Shown here: one piece after another, positions 20,496-31,876 of the stretch
How positions within the stretch are numbered: position 1 is the stretch's first letter
Layout: every line of letters begins with the position of its first letter
Source of the DNA: Fragilaria crotonensis
Taxonomy: Eukaryota; Bacillariophyta; Fragilariophyceae; Fragilariales; Fragilariaceae
Assembly (NCBI GenBank): GCA_022925895.1
Contig: JAKSYS010000008.1
Coordinates: 62,001 to 126,000, forward strand
Length of the DNA stretch: 64,000 nt
Direction: 5' to 3'
Position numbers and translations under genes: made by a program
The notes under the pieces: generated by a model
Database searches by the model: none
What the model saw: only the letters and a program-made list of their open reading frames with translations
What the model was told of the DNA's origin: nothing

Positions 20496-22787
20496 ATGGA
20501 GACCCACAAGAAGGGCAAGTCTGGTGTCCTGATCAGTCGGAAGGCACCTGCTTGTGGTGCAACTGATACCGAATCCGACGAGTCCCCCATTTTGGTTCGC
20601 AAGCGTAAGGTTTCGACGAATTACAGCGATGACTCCGACGATGACGTACCCTCGAGACGGCGGCGTCGCACTACAGCAGTGGAGGTCGTCGGTGGACGTA
20701 CCTTCCCTGGTGAGTTGGCCCGCAAGATCATCGCTGGGTACATGAATCCCCGAGTTGTGCCGGGAAATGCCTCTCGCGATCCCGTCCGTCACGATTACTG
20801 GTGCAGCCGGCCTCAGGCTGCTGCACTTTTGGCGAAGTGCATTCCCAGGCATTTGTCGAATGCTTTTGTTGACAGTCTTACTCGTCATCAGGCCAAGTTT
20901 GATAATGTTCTTGACGTCGGCCAATGGGGTGTATTGCCAAATGGAATCCCCCCACGGGCGAAAATCTGTCGTACCTATGTTGCGAATATTCATCTTGCAT
21001 TCATTGATGTTTTTGGGAAGGACAACGTTTCTTTGGAAATGTGTGAGCATCCGAATGGCGACCACAGCAAGCGATCAGTTCAATGTCCTTACATACTTGA
21101 GATTGCTGTGCTTGACGCTGTGTTGAATCGGACAAAGAAGACACCAAGGGTTTTGAAGTCAAAGAGGGCAACTGTCGATACTCCTGTGAAGATGAAGATT
21201 ACCGATGTCGGTCTGAAGGATCTAAAGCATGACACACGCTTTCGTGCTCTCGTTGCTGTTCTTCCAGAGGCTGGCGTATTTTATTGTCACCGTGAGCGGA
21301 GGAAGGAATACGTTGGTGTTGCGAATACGCACGTTCCAATGGACATCAACTGGCTTCGCATTGTGAAAAACGGAAGTCGCGACAGTTGTTTTGCTTCGGG
21401 AGGCTATGTGAAACGACTGTGGGATGGTGATGCGGAGTGTGTTTGGAAGTGGAAGATTTCGTGTCGTTCTACGGCATTTGCAATTCCTGATAAATTGACT
21501 TTGCCATTGGTGCGATGGCCCAACTCCGATCGACACTGCCTCAAGACAGTCCATCAGGTGGCTCAATGTGCGGATGAAGATTCACCACGTCTGCCTCCTG
21601 ACTTTATTGATAACGTTGATCGTTCCGGGGACGGAGTTGAGGTACTCCGCAGAGAGTACCTTGACAAGTATGTGAATTCGTCGACGGCGAAGAGGAATTG
21701 TCGCCATTATGTGGCAAGATATCTCTACAAGAACATTGATCCAAATTCCGTTTGGGTCATCGATCCAAAAGTTGACGGAGCCACGGATGTCAATGTGTCG
21801 GTGCACATTCGGCACCCCAATGGCGGGGACAAGGTAGCCCTTGTGAGGGATTCTTTGGTCCAAATCCGATACCTTCCCCATGCTGTACCAGATTGTGAAC
21901 GTTTGCTGGGCATGATCCGTGATCATGCTTCAAGTATCGGTTCATCACTGAAGAAGGGTGCTGTGGTGCGCTCGAGTTGTGGCGACTGGGGAAAGATGCA
22001 TGCCATTGGGTCACGTGTTCACTTGAACAAACGTCGGCGAATTCAGTTTGTTACATCATCAGGTCCTACTGAACAGCGGAAATTGCGCCGGGCGGTCAGG
22101 GCAGCTGCTCAACTGCTTGGGGTGACAATTCCAGCCGTCCTTCGTGTAATGCAGGATGTTGAGGATGATTCCGACATCCTTCCCCAGCATGGAATGGCAG
22201 GTGATGGTGAATATGGCAGGGTATCGCACTCCATGGATGTCAGTGATAAACTGGTGAATGCTTCGCACTACGACGCCAACGATGGATCACAGGGTGCCAG
22301 CATCTTCACGGAAGACAGGCCTGGTTCCACCAAGGACTGGTATTTTGTTCTGCCGAATGTCTTTGGAAGAAAAAATGGAGAGGGTAAAACCTACAATGGT
22401 ATGGCGATTCGTCTGACCCATGGTGTGCTTGTAAGCTGGGATGGCAGGCTCATCAGGCACTGCACGGCAAAGATGGATTGTGCACGTGAGTGTCATGTCT
22501 ACGGAACCTTCTTTGCTGCCAAGTCGAAGATTGTTACTTTTGGGATGGATCGCAAAATCAGAAGACACCTACGCCGGGAGCTCCTAGAGGAACAGAATGG
22601 GAAGGCTTCATTGTCTGCTGCCACTGTTGATGATGTTGTTCCTGACGACGGGGATGTTGTTCCTGACGACGGGTATGTTCCCATTTTTCAGCATTCTGAT
22701 GACAGCAGTGGCGGTGAATCAGGTGATGATAGTGATTGTAGTGTGGATGAGGAATTGCGGAGACATTGTTGGCAAGCGCATCATTGA
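20496..22787 (+). CDS. 763-residue protein with possible 2OG-Fe(II) dioxygenase core
   Basis: The ATG at 20496 begins METHKKGK; the open frame reaches back to 20334, but that part translates the repeat array. Residues about 45-70 hold an acidic run followed by SRRRRRTT, a likely nuclear signal. The middle (about 80-560) is globular and not recognised. Residues 585-680 read NASHYDAND, then WYFVLPNVFG, GMAIRLTHGVLVSWDG, RLIRHCT and CHVYGTFF. H591-x-D593, H655 and R664 lie in the order and rough spacing of the metal and 2-oxoglutarate ligands of the double-stranded beta-helix dioxygenases, which include the TET/JBP enzymes that oxidise DNA pyrimidines. The assignment is inference, not a clear family match. 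The C-terminus is acidic and holds a short duplicated VVPDDGD. The gene converges on a KDZ-like transposase. Confidence 0.6.
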   Translation: METHKKGKSGVLISRKAPACGATDTESDESPILVRKRKVSTNYSDDSDDDVPSRRRRRTTAVEVVGGRTFPGELARKIIAGYMNPRVVPGNASRDPVRHDYWCSRPQAAALLAKCIPRHLSNAFVDSLTRHQAKFDNVLDVGQWGVLPNGIPPRAKICRTYVANIHLAFIDVFGKDNVSLEMCEHPNGDHSKRSVQCPYILEIAVLDAVLNRTKKTPRVLKSKRATVDTPVKMKITDVGLKDLKHDTRFRALVAVLPEAGVFYCHRERRKEYVGVANTHVPMDINWLRIVKNGSRDSCFASGGYVKRLWDGDAECVWKWKISCRSTAFAIPDKLTLPLVRWPNSDRHCLKTVHQVAQCADEDSPRLPPDFIDNVDRSGDGVEVLRREYLDKYVNSSTAKRNCRHYVARYLYKNIDPNSVWVIDPKVDGATDVNVSVHIRHPNGGDKVALVRDSLVQIRYLPHAVPDCERLLGMIRDHASSIGSSLKKGAVVRSSCGDWGKMHAIGSRVHLNKRRRIQFVTSSGPTEQRKLRRAVRAAAQLLGVTIPAVLRVMQDVEDDSDILPQHGMAGDGEYGRVSHSMDVSDKLVNASHYDANDGSQGASIFTEDRPGSTKDWYFVLPNVFGRKNGEGKTYNGMAIRLTHGVLVSWDGRLIRHCTAKMDCARECHVYGTFFAAKSKIVTFGMDRKIRRHLRRELLEEQNGKASLSAATVDDVVPDDGDVVPDDGYVPIFQHSDDSSGGESGDDSDCSVDEELRRHCWQAHH

Positions 22788-23088
22788 CACGGGACTCTGG
22801 GAAGAATCACTCCCCCAGGCAAACGTTGCAGTGGCGTCTCATTTTGCGAAACAGAATGAGACGATAGCTATGGATGTTACTTCGGAAATCGTGGAACTCC
22901 GCATTCCTAGGAAGGTTTCAAAATCAGCGCAGCCATCATTGATAGTTGCTGAAGAACCCTGCACCATTCCAAGGACTGTTACAACACTGAAGCCCGCACC
23001 GGCACCGAATTTTGCCATTCCTGTTGTTGACAGACAGCAACCAAGATACGACGGGCGTCGACAAGAACAGAATGTTAGGCGTCCTTGG

Positions 23089-23400
23089 TCGTTTTTTCAT
23101 CAGGAGGAGGATAGTAGGCATCATCAACAAGAGGAGAGGCGACATCAAGAGGGGCGTTGTCACGAATTGGAGAGACGTCATCATGATGGGCGTCGACGAG
23201 AGGAGAGGTGTCGTCAGGAGGAGGATAGGCGTCGTAGTCAGGGAGATGAGGAGAGGCAATGTCATCATGATGGACGTCGACGAGAAGAGGATGGGCGTCG
23301 TCGTCAAGAAGAGGAGAGGTGTTATCTGGAATGGCGTCGCCTCAGAGAAGCGACGCGTTGTCAAGAAGAAGAGAAGTGTCGTCAAGAACGGCGTCTCCAT
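23089..23400. repeat. GA-rich minisatellite
   Basis: Irregular repeats of a unit like CGTCAAGAAGAGGAGAGG, with CATCATGATGG interspersed. Plus-strand frames give Arg/Glu/Gln/His-rich runs and the minus strand gives Leu/Thr/Ser-rich runs, all open because the repeat has few stop words. I do not treat these as genes. It lies between the stops of the two convergent transposon genes. Confidence 0.7.
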
Positions 23401-23560
23401 GCATGAAGAGGAAATGCCTCGCCAGGTGGGGGCCTTCGTCGCTGGTGGCAGGGTGACGATTCCACCTACCGTAGTTCTGAAAGTGAAAACTACACGGCCT
23501 CCCCCACATTTCGGGAGTCCTACTACTACGGCGATAAATGAAACGAAGTTGTTGATTTGC

Positions 23561-26500
23561 CTACTTCTTCCTTCCCTTTTTGTTCCTGGTTGTGTGCGAT
23601 TGGACTACTTTCAGACTTCGCTTTTTGCCGCTCTTTATGGGCGGTTGATGGACTTGAACTCGTTCCACATACACGACTTCGTCGCCATCGCCCTTTTCTT
23701 CATAACCACTGTCATCGGACTCATACCCACGAGGTCCCTTGACTTTGTGTTCCTGGAACATGATGAATGATTCCCATATCTGCGCCCAGTCGCACTGGCG
23801 GATTGATAAGAAAATGTAGTCGACGTTGGGAATTGATGGTACACCAACATTTGGAGGGGTATCCCCAAAGGCATCGGGGATTGCAACAGTTGGTCCGACA
23901 ATGGAATCCGTATGAACTAGGTACAGGATTGGCTTGTTGCTGTTTGGAATCAGGGATAAACGGACCTTGCGAAAGACTGAGAAGTCAAAATCAGCCTTAT
24001 CCTGGTCCTCGTCAGGAACATGGGGGGTAGTAACGGCATTGTAGGATTCAATGACGGCATAGAATCCAGGTTTCACAAAATGGCCACCTTGTTTGGAGTG
24101 AGGGAAGTCGATGGTGGAACGTGGCTTGACATTGTGCAAGTCAAGGAAGGTGTGGATGCGGCTTGTATACAATGTTGTATTGCCACTGCTGTCTTTCCAC
24201 CTTACAATAACGTGATCGAACCATGGCTTACCATTGTAGTTTGGATGTGCACGGTAGATTTGACCTCCGGATTTGGGATGATACTCGGTGTGACAGTGCA
24301 ACACTTGGGAATCGACGTGCGGGAGACAGTGGGCAGCAAGTGTCTCAAGAACATGAGTGTTGAGAGGAAACGCATCACTGACGCTATCACGGGATTTCTT
24401 ACTTGAACGATGACGATGACAACAGGTGTTGCCATTGTCATGCTTGTAAATGATAAAACGTTTCCCCTTGAGCTTTGCGGTACCTGTGTTTTCTGATGAG
24501 GAATTTGTGCTGCCTGTGGTTTCTGCAATTGCTGTGGAAGCTCGATGAATAGCATGATTCTCCACATAGCGCATGGCAGCCTGCACCGTGAATGTCTCCG
24601 ATCGCTTCTGCGTGTTTCGTGTTGTGTCTTTGCAAATGCTTATGTGGCCGGACTCGGCATAGGAGCTATTCATGACCTCGGGGACTCCAAAGTTTAGGAT
24701 GTCATCTTGAATGTGGAGAACAAGATGGGTCTTGATGGTGTTACTGTACATCTTGCCGGAAAGACGAGGGGCGACGAAGTGAAGATAACGCATCAAGTGC
24801 GAAGTGGCGTACACTGACTTTACAACAGAGGAACGTCGAATCTCGGGTTGCTTCAACCATGAATGCCACTCCAGCAACGAACTGAGCAAGGTCTTCCAAT
24901 CGTCGACAAAACCTGGGTTGGACAGTGTTTTGTCCTTCTCTACTTGTTTTGCTGATGCACGAGAGAGACGAAATATCTCCTGGAAACGAGAAGTGTAAAA
25001 TGAGATGAGCATGACAAACAAGCACCCGGCATATTCGTGACCGGGTATGTTTGCGGTGCTGGAGAAGCCTTTCTTTGTGGTTGTTGATGGGACATCACGA
25101 TCGCTATGTCGTCCCAGACATTGGTTGATGTCCATCAGAAGGGTGTCGTACTGATGGGCTTTGTCACTATCCTTGCCGATTTGAATGAAGAAAGAATCAA
25201 CAACATTCTTGAACCAACCGATCAGAATTAAGTGTAGGATTTCTCCTGGACATGCACCAAATATACCGCGATCATTGTGGAGACCGAATCGCACATTATC
25301 AAATGCATTCTTCAGATACTGTTGAGACATTGCCTTAAGTGCGGGAATGTTCTGCTCCCGAACCAGCTTGTTGATGATGCGGGGTTTGCGGTGGGGGAAA
25401 TTGCGGGCCTTCGAATATCCAGATAACAAGGTTGGGCATTCGCATGTTCGACAGAGCTGTGCAACTCCGGCAGTGCGAGACTTGAAGTGTCCACAGAGGC
25501 CATCGTGACCTTCGGTGTCTCCAATTATGAATGGTATGTAAGGATGAAGGACAACTGGGAAAGATTTTCCACGGAAACTCAGGTTCCATTTCAAGCCTGT
25601 GCGCTGGAGATCAAGATATCCAGATTCGCGAAGTATACAGTCGATCTGCATATGGTACTCATTCAGACGCCATGCAGCATCCGACACGTCTTTTGTTGCA
25701 TAATTTCTGGGAAGTGGTTCGGTACCTGTGGGCACAGGGCGATCACTTGACGCAGAGTTCCGATGGTGAATTGGGGAAGTGTTAATGAAACCAAGGACAC
25801 GCATTGCAAGCGGTGTTTTTCGCACATCATGCTTCATCAATCCATATGACACAACAATGGGTTCAAGCGACAAACGTCCACCACCACCAATGTCACAGGT
25901 AGTCTTGTCAATTGCTAAGATGCACGGGAGGAGCATATCTTCTTCGTTCTTGATTAATTGATCATATGTTCTCGAATATGACAAACCAGTGTTTATATCA
26001 GAAATCACTGCAGTCTTGGGCTTTGCAAAGGGATTGCAATTTGGATCGTTGTCGTCATTGAAAATGTAGTGCTGATCTTGATTGAGATCGGGACAGGAAA
26101 GAAAAGAACCGAATATGGAGTGTGCACTGAAGTATACAACTTCCACGAAACACTTAGAATAGGGAAGATACAACTCCTTCACATGTGGCTTGAGGGAGTC
26201 ACAATCCACACGAACTTTGAGCTTATCGATGACCGTCTTTCGGGAGCTTATTGGTACATCACGAAATACATGTCCTTGTGAACAAGACCTAGACGCCCAC
26301 TTCATTATCTCATCATATGCTATCATTGGGGCGCGAAGTCTCTTGAGAGTTTGCAGGAGGTCGACCTGAACCTTCTCCTCCACTGAAAACAATGAAAGAG
26401 ATAGCCCATCGTTGAGCGATTCAGAGTGAACAACAAATGCATCAAGAATCGAGGTGTCTGGAACAGCATCGGTGATGGTATTGACAGGAGGCACGGTGGC

Positions 26501-26947
26501 CGGATGTTCGTCATCAGCAGCCCAAGCAGACAACTGGTTGCAAACAGCACTTTCATCATAAGAATCGTCATGTGCAACAGGAAAATCCTCTTCATCAACA
26601 GCATCATCATCGTTGGGAATATCTTTAGATGGGAGAAGCACATCTGTATCCTCTGAGAGGGAAGAGAGCATCTCGTTGACCTTCAAAGCACCATTCATTG
26701 AGTGGATAAAGTCAAAATTTGATAGCCTTCCATCATTATGCCTACGATTGGTAGAAGACTCCATGGAAGGGAACAGCACTTGTTGTCGAGTTGGATTCAG
26801 CTCGCTTGCATAGTCCAAAGAACACTGAGGGTTTCGGGCAAAGTGACGGGAAAGACCCATGGGACCTGCAACGACAACACGACCGCAGGAATTGCATTGA
26901 TCCTTCTCAGGTGAAAAGGCAAAGCCTTTGCAAGAGCGAGAGGTCAT
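23561..26947 (-). CDS. KDZ/Plavaka-like DDE transposase
   Basis: A 1128-residue protein, taking the ATG at 26947 (MTSRSCKG); the frame is open to 27124. Residues 18-41 form a C2HC-type zinc-finger-like patch (CNSCGR...RHFARNPQC). An acidic linker follows. The nuclease core shows D347 in AIDKTTCD, D477 in IIGDTEGHDGLC, then a Cys cluster (CRTCECPT), GACPGEILHLILIGWFK, and E765 in YAESGHISICKD. This order (first Asp with a following Thr, Asp with a Cys/His pair, a conserved proline-helix block, then Glu before HI.xCKD) matches the Kyakuja-Dileera-Zisupton/Plavaka group of large transposases. The C-terminus has a chromo-like or SH3-like strand-rich part and a basic tail (KGRKK). It is uninterrupted, so the copy may be recent. 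Confidence 0.75.
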   Translation of the reverse strand: MTSRSCKGFAFSPEKDQCNSCGRVVVAGPMGLSRHFARNPQCSLDYASELNPTRQQVLFPSMESSTNRRHNDGRLSNFDFIHSMNGALKVNEMLSSLSEDTDVLLPSKDIPNDDDAVDEEDFPVAHDDSYDESAVCNQLSAWAADDEHPATVPPVNTITDAVPDTSILDAFVVHSESLNDGLSLSLFSVEEKVQVDLLQTLKRLRAPMIAYDEIMKWASRSCSQGHVFRDVPISSRKTVIDKLKVRVDCDSLKPHVKELYLPYSKCFVEVVYFSAHSIFGSFLSCPDLNQDQHYIFNDDNDPNCNPFAKPKTAVISDINTGLSYSRTYDQLIKNEEDMLLPCILAIDKTTCDIGGGGRLSLEPIVVSYGLMKHDVRKTPLAMRVLGFINTSPIHHRNSASSDRPVPTGTEPLPRNYATKDVSDAAWRLNEYHMQIDCILRESGYLDLQRTGLKWNLSFRGKSFPVVLHPYIPFIIGDTEGHDGLCGHFKSRTAGVAQLCRTCECPTLLSGYSKARNFPHRKPRIINKLVREQNIPALKAMSQQYLKNAFDNVRFGLHNDRGIFGACPGEILHLILIGWFKNVVDSFFIQIGKDSDKAHQYDTLLMDINQCLGRHSDRDVPSTTTKKGFSSTANIPGHEYAGCLFVMLISFYTSRFQEIFRLSRASAKQVEKDKTLSNPGFVDDWKTLLSSLLEWHSWLKQPEIRRSSVVKSVYATSHLMRYLHFVAPRLSGKMYSNTIKTHLVLHIQDDILNFGVPEVMNSSYAESGHISICKDTTRNTQKRSETFTVQAAMRYVENHAIHRASTAIAETTGSTNSSSENTGTAKLKGKRFIIYKHDNGNTCCHRHRSSKKSRDSVSDAFPLNTHVLETLAAHCLPHVDSQVLHCHTEYHPKSGGQIYRAHPNYNGKPWFDHVIVRWKDSSGNTTLYTSRIHTFLDLHNVKPRSTIDFPHSKQGGHFVKPGFYAVIESYNAVTTPHVPDEDQDKADFDFSVFRKVRLSLIPNSNKPILYLVHTDSIVGPTVAIPDAFGDTPPNVGVPSIPNVDYIFLSIRQCDWAQIWESFIMFQEHKVKGPRGYESDDSGYEEKGDGDEVVYVERVQVHQPPIKSGKKRSLKVVQSHTTRNKKGRKK

Positions 26948-27124
26948 GATGAAAGCACCAATGATCGAGAACGAGGAATGAAAACTAGTCCCAGACTCAA
27001 AACAAAAATTGGCGGGAAGGCAAGCCAAGGTGTAACATGGATGTATGGATCGTAACAACAACGGACAAAAAAGGCACACTTGATTTGTTGACATTTCAGT
27101 TGATAAAAGCTCCAGAGAATTCAA

Positions 27125-27284
27125 ATACTAAGTAGGCATTAAATATAATACGATGGTGACAATGCACATGGATGTACACTAATAAATGTGGAATGGCTGT
27201 GTACCAAAATGTTACAAAATTATAGACTTTTTGTACCAAAAAAGAGTGGGTGTAAAACCCGCAACCTTCCGATGCACTGCCACA
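27125..27284. other. Short gap before LTR
   Basis: 160 bp, AT-rich, between the KDZ-like transposase frame and the Copia LTR. It may hold the true end of the DNA transposon; no TIR recognised. Confidence 0.4.
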
Positions 27285-27828
27285 TAAAGTTTTATTTGCA
27301 GTGTTTGAGACCGCAAACAAGGGCTAATCGACGAATTAGTTATCGCAGGAGCGTTTGTACTCTTTGGTAGAAATTTGTTTTACTAATTGTGAGCTTATCT
27401 ATAAAATGAATTTGACAAGATTGACCTGACCTTGGCAAGATTGAAAGGAGCTTCTTCACTGCTCTTTTGTTGTTCTTCTTGTTCTTTGTTTGTTCTTCCT
27501 GGGTTCTTCAGAATCCTTTCTGTAGCTTGTTGGTAGACTTGTGCTGAATCCCAGAGAATCTTGTGAATATAACATGTATCTGGAGCATGTAATATGAATA
27601 TAAAGTGATGCACTTGATTGTGTTCTTGTTGAGATTGGCTGGCTCTGCAGAACAATTCTCCGCATTCCGAAGAACGATGACTCGTAGATATTATGAGATC
27701 GCTGACGTGTCACCTCGAAATGGGACTCACCGGAGAAACTTTGGTTGACTGACGGACGGTTGATGACGCGTGGAACTTTGGACGTTAGGAGAGGTAGAGT
27801 ACCCTCAATCCTGAGGATATTGTTTTAC
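27285..27828 (-). repeat. Copia 3' LTR
   Basis: Begins TAAAGTTTTATTTG and ends TGTTTTAC on the plus strand, matching the ends of the 560-bp LTRs at 55510 and 61637. AAACTTTGGTTGAC and ACAAGGGCT are among shared inner words. No second LTR for this copy is in the window. Confidence 0.7.
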
Positions 27829-30600
27829 CACATTGTCCAATACGGTAGCACAGTAGATCTTGACATCCTCCGTGTTCTGAGGATCATACAACTTGCCCAA
27901 CAGCCCATCCGAAATGATGGCAGCATGTTTTGCAAATAGATTCACAGGGAGATTCTTCGTCATTGTGTCACTGGGATTATCGCCACTTCTGATGTGTTCA
28001 ACCAACAAATCCTTAGAAAGAATCATGTTGTTCACGAAGCGGTATCGTATGTCCACATGCTTAGTTCGCTGCCCTATGGCCGTATTATTTGCCATAAAAT
28101 TGCACCGGTATTGTCTTCCTTGAGAATGCTTCGCAGGATTGGAATAGAATTGCCTGTGGGGCCATTGCCTGAACGGTGGTTGTCATCCCGAGGGCCATTG
28201 CCCATTTCCGTAAGAATTGAAACCACGAATTTCACTTCCGTTGCAACCATACTCATTGCAACAAATTCTGCTTTGGTGGATGACAACGTCACACCAGTCT
28301 GTTTCTTAGACTGCCACGATACCAAACAGCCTCCAACGGTCACCAGGTATCCCGAGATGCTCTTTCTGTTGCCTCTGTCCGACGCATAGGCAACAACTCT
28401 GGTGTTCTGGGAGTTCTCATTTTTATACCTAGGTTTGTACCGGTCTTGATGTAGCCCATCAGATGCGTCAAAGCTGTCCAGTGTTCTTTGTTAGGGGCTG
28501 TCAGATGTACAGTCAATTCCCTGCATGCGTTTGATAGTGTTGGCTTGGTCTTGCCACACGCAAACATGATCAGCCCCACAAACGAACGGAACTCTTCAAT
28601 TAAGATGATTTTGTCATCAGGCAAGGAACGCAATGGCGGAGTAACGGCTGCGCCCGGGGGTGGAAAACGTGTTGATGGAACCCGACATGACCTTTTCAAA
28701 GTCTCGAACCATGGACTCATGAGAGTCCTTCATCGTAGTTTGGATATACTGTCCGTGTTCGTCGCGTCCGAATTCGTAGTCAACTCCCAGATGGCGCTTC
28801 AAGTTTCCGAGATCCGAAATCATCACTTGTTCCGAAATTCTGTTCTTCAACTCATTGACGTACTTCGAACATCCTGTAAGAATGCAGTCATCGCAGTACA
28901 CCACCACGAGTGCCAGTAACATTATGTCTTTGCCGAATAGTAGAAATAAGCATGGATCCGTCTTACATTGAATTAGGCCAAGAGACTTTAAAATCTTCGC
29001 AAACTTCTGCATCCACAACCTTGGACTCTGTACCAGTCCATACTGGGTTCGACGTAAGTTGATTACCGCATTGCCCAAGTCAATTCCTTTAGAAGGCTGA
29101 TATTCCCTTAAGCCCTTGGGCATTTCAATATAGATATCCATGTCCACTTCCGCATTTAGGAAGGCAGCTTCAACATCCACCATGATATTAATCCAATCAT
29201 TGTATTCTTCAGCGTAGTATAAGGACATTGACAGTACCACTCTGATAGTAGTATTAGTAGCCAAGGGGGAGTATGATTTGTTGAAGTCCACTCCCGGTTC
29301 TTGCTCGTATCCTCGTACAACTGTACGTGATTTCTTGGTACCATCCAACTTCTGTTTGAAGATCCATCTGCTCCTGAGTGGCTTTCGGCATGGGGGCAAT
29401 GATGACCGCATTAGAAACTCCCAAGCCTCTCTAGATAGGAAATTCTCAAGTTCCCCATGTAGTAGGGACTTAAACCAGTCTTTATCCTGTAACTTCAACA
29501 ATTCTTCGTACCTGGTAGTTCTTTGGTACACCAAGCTGTGGGTCAGACTGAAGAGTAGCGCTGATAGCCATCATCTCTGTAATGTCTTCCATAGCTACTT
29601 AGCTCAAACAAAATGTTGTCGCTCCTGTGACCAACATCATCATACATCACTTCTTGTGCACGCGTCTGCGATCGAGTAACTGCACCTTGAACAAATGATG
29701 ATGTCAAATTCCTCCGCGAAGGAGGGGCGACACTCGTATCCACCGCAGGTACAGTAATGTCCTCCGAAGTTCGTGGAACAGGTTCCAACGTGTCTTCCAA
29801 TGCGTCATCATCCGGGAAATCCGCGTCCGTCAGTATCGAGATAACCGCTGATGTCGCAGGCAAGATGACTGCCGATTCCGATTTGAGTCTTTCCAACTCC
29901 GTAAACAAATCGATATCGTCTGTTGCCGTGGTACGACCATGCCATTCCATCCATTTATGTCTCCGGGTTATAGAACTTGTACGTATCGCCCGCATGGTCC
30001 ACCGCGTATCCGATGAAGACGCACTTCGTTGCACGTACGTCAAGAAGCTTTGCCTTAATTCTCTTCCTGTCGGTGACGTAGGCAATCCTACCAAAAGGTT
30101 GAAGACGACCCAAAATCCGATTGGGCTTAGGATCTTTTCCGAACCAAGCTGAATGAGGGTCTTGTGCCAAACCTTGTCGTGGTAGGCTGTTCCCAATCTT
30201 TGTCACAGTGTTAATTGCCTCCAGCCAGCATAGCATCCCTTGCGTGGCCAATGAGAAGCGAGCACAGTACATGGTCGCCATAGCACGTTTCCCCCAAGTA
30301 ACGAAGCTCCTTTCCACGACACCATTCATCTGAGGAGTGTTCGGAGCAGTCATTTCAAGCTGTGTATTATTTTCCGCACATACTTGCTGTACATACGTCT
30401 CGTTTTCTCCGGCATTGTCACATCGAAGATACTTGCAAGGTTTTCCCGCCGCCTTGATTGTGACCGGCAACTTAAACAAAGGGACATCAATACCGGCCTT
30501 TCTTGGCAGGAAACAATCCCAGCTGTACCGAGTGTAGTCATCCACGATGTAAGTACTGCCCCTTGGCGCCAGAACTAAGCACAGGGGACGCAACATTCTA
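27285..30600 (-). mobile_element. Ty1/Copia fossil, minus strand, one LTR
   Basis: A Copia copy read on the minus strand. It keeps its 3' LTR (27285-27828), RNase H at about 27.9-28.4 kb, reverse transcriptase at about 28.4-29.5 kb and integrase at about 29.9-30.6 kb. Gag, protease and the 5' LTR are missing. It ends abruptly at about 30600, head to head with another Copia fragment. Its LTR resembles those at 55510 and 61637 in both ends and in several inner words, so it belongs to a related family. It is broken, with about five breaks, and is older than the copy at 55510. Confidence 0.85.
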
Positions 30601-30639
30601 CCAATCGCAAGTTGGTGTACTAAATTGTTGTTTTAAGCT

Positions 30640-31345
30640 AGGATGGGTTGACACAATTACCGAAGTGTCGGAGCTTGCTAGCGTTGCCTCGACAAGGGCA
30701 CTTGGATGCAATATTCCATGTGTTCAAGAAGCACAACGCACGGATTGTCTTCGATCCTAGCTACCCAACTGCGGACATCATGATGTCAGTGTTCAAAGAG
30801 TGCGATTGTTGGAGAGCATTCTACGGTGACGTGAAAGAAGCAATACTGCCCAATGCACCGCCACCCAAGGGGAAGGATGTCAACCTTCGCATGTTCGTTG
30901 ACTCCGACCACGCAGGTGATAAGAGGACATGTCGCTCTCGAGTGGGGTTTTTGATTTACCTCAATATGTTGCCCATTACCTGGTTTTTGAAGAAACAGGC
31001 GACGATTGAAACGAGCGTTTTCGGAGCGGAGTTTGTCGCCATGAAGCGAGATATGGAAGCGCTTCGTGGAATCCGCTATAAGCTTCGAATGATGGGCGTG
31101 GAGTTGGCCGGTCCCTCGTATTTGGGGATAACATGTCGGCTATTCATAACACCCAATGACCAGAATTGGTTTTAAAGAAGAAATCGAATGCTGCTGTTCG
31201 TTACCATGCTGTGCGTGAAACGGTTGCAATGGGCGAGTGCTTAACTGGGCATGTTTCAACACATGATGCCAACCCAGCAGCTGATATCTGTATGAAGCTA
31301 ATTCCTGGTGGACAGAAACGTGACCATCTGATCTTATTATGATAT
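30640..31345 (+). mobile_element. Ty1/Copia fossil fragment, RT end and RNase H
   Basis: A plus-strand fragment. It holds the segment joining reverse transcriptase to RNase H (QGHLDAIFHVF), then the RNase H core with VDSDHAGDKRT and AEFVAMKRDMEALRG, and its C-terminal part near 31.2 kb. It is cut at 31345 by the two-LTR copy, and part of it reappears at 37816. It is broken, with a few breaks; no LTR seen. Confidence 0.75.
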
Positions 31346-31876
31346 TGTGTGGGTTCCTGTGATCTTGACCTCAAAAGCAGAGATTAGGAAAAGGGTTACT
31401 AGTCTTGTACGATACAACCGGAGCTATCGATATGACTGAGCGGTGTGTTGGTGCCTTCTTTGTCGGAACAAAGATGGAGACAACGATGCGTGAACTTAGC
31501 GCGGGGCGAAGGTTTGCAAAATACTTTAGGAATAAATTGTGAACTAATTTAAGAGGTCAACTCATGGATCCCTCAATGTCTCTCATGTAGAACGTGTGCA
31601 TGGTTTGTATGCAACTGTGTGTCAATCGTGTAGGCTCGTCGTTGACGACCATACGAGCCCGAAGTGCGTCTCGAACAATGATGCGGTTGTCCCTACCAAT
31701 GGGAATCGTTCCCTTACTTGCCCACGCCTGTTCGTACCTGTTAAAACCCATCATTCACACATAGTGGTTTGTGTGTTCGAGTGTCAGTTGAATCCTGCTC
31801 ATTCACACATGCGGTCATTTCGTGAAGTGATCGAGGCACGGTCCCGGTGGCCTAGTGCCAGTGCCGAAACCCACAC
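31346..31876 (-). repeat. Copia 3' LTR
   Basis: Begins TGTGTGGGTTCC and ends GAAACCCACAC on the plus strand, so the termini are short inverted repeats. About 531 bp. Confidence 0.85.

Larger units (their letters stand above)
19472..27124. mobile_element. Probable KDZ/Plavaka-like DNA transposon with accessory gene
   Basis: A tandem array, a 763-residue gene (+), a minisatellite and a 1128-residue transposase gene (-) occupy one stretch without host genes. The two genes converge and both have long intact frames. That they form one element is inferred from closeness and intactness. I could not find matching terminal inverted repeats or a target-site duplication, so both limits are approximate. 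Confidence 0.5.

Noticed and set aside
22597-23406. Plus-strand 269-residue frame rich in Arg, Glu and His
   Set aside because: Its first part overlaps the end of the 763-residue gene in another frame, and the rest is minisatellite translation.
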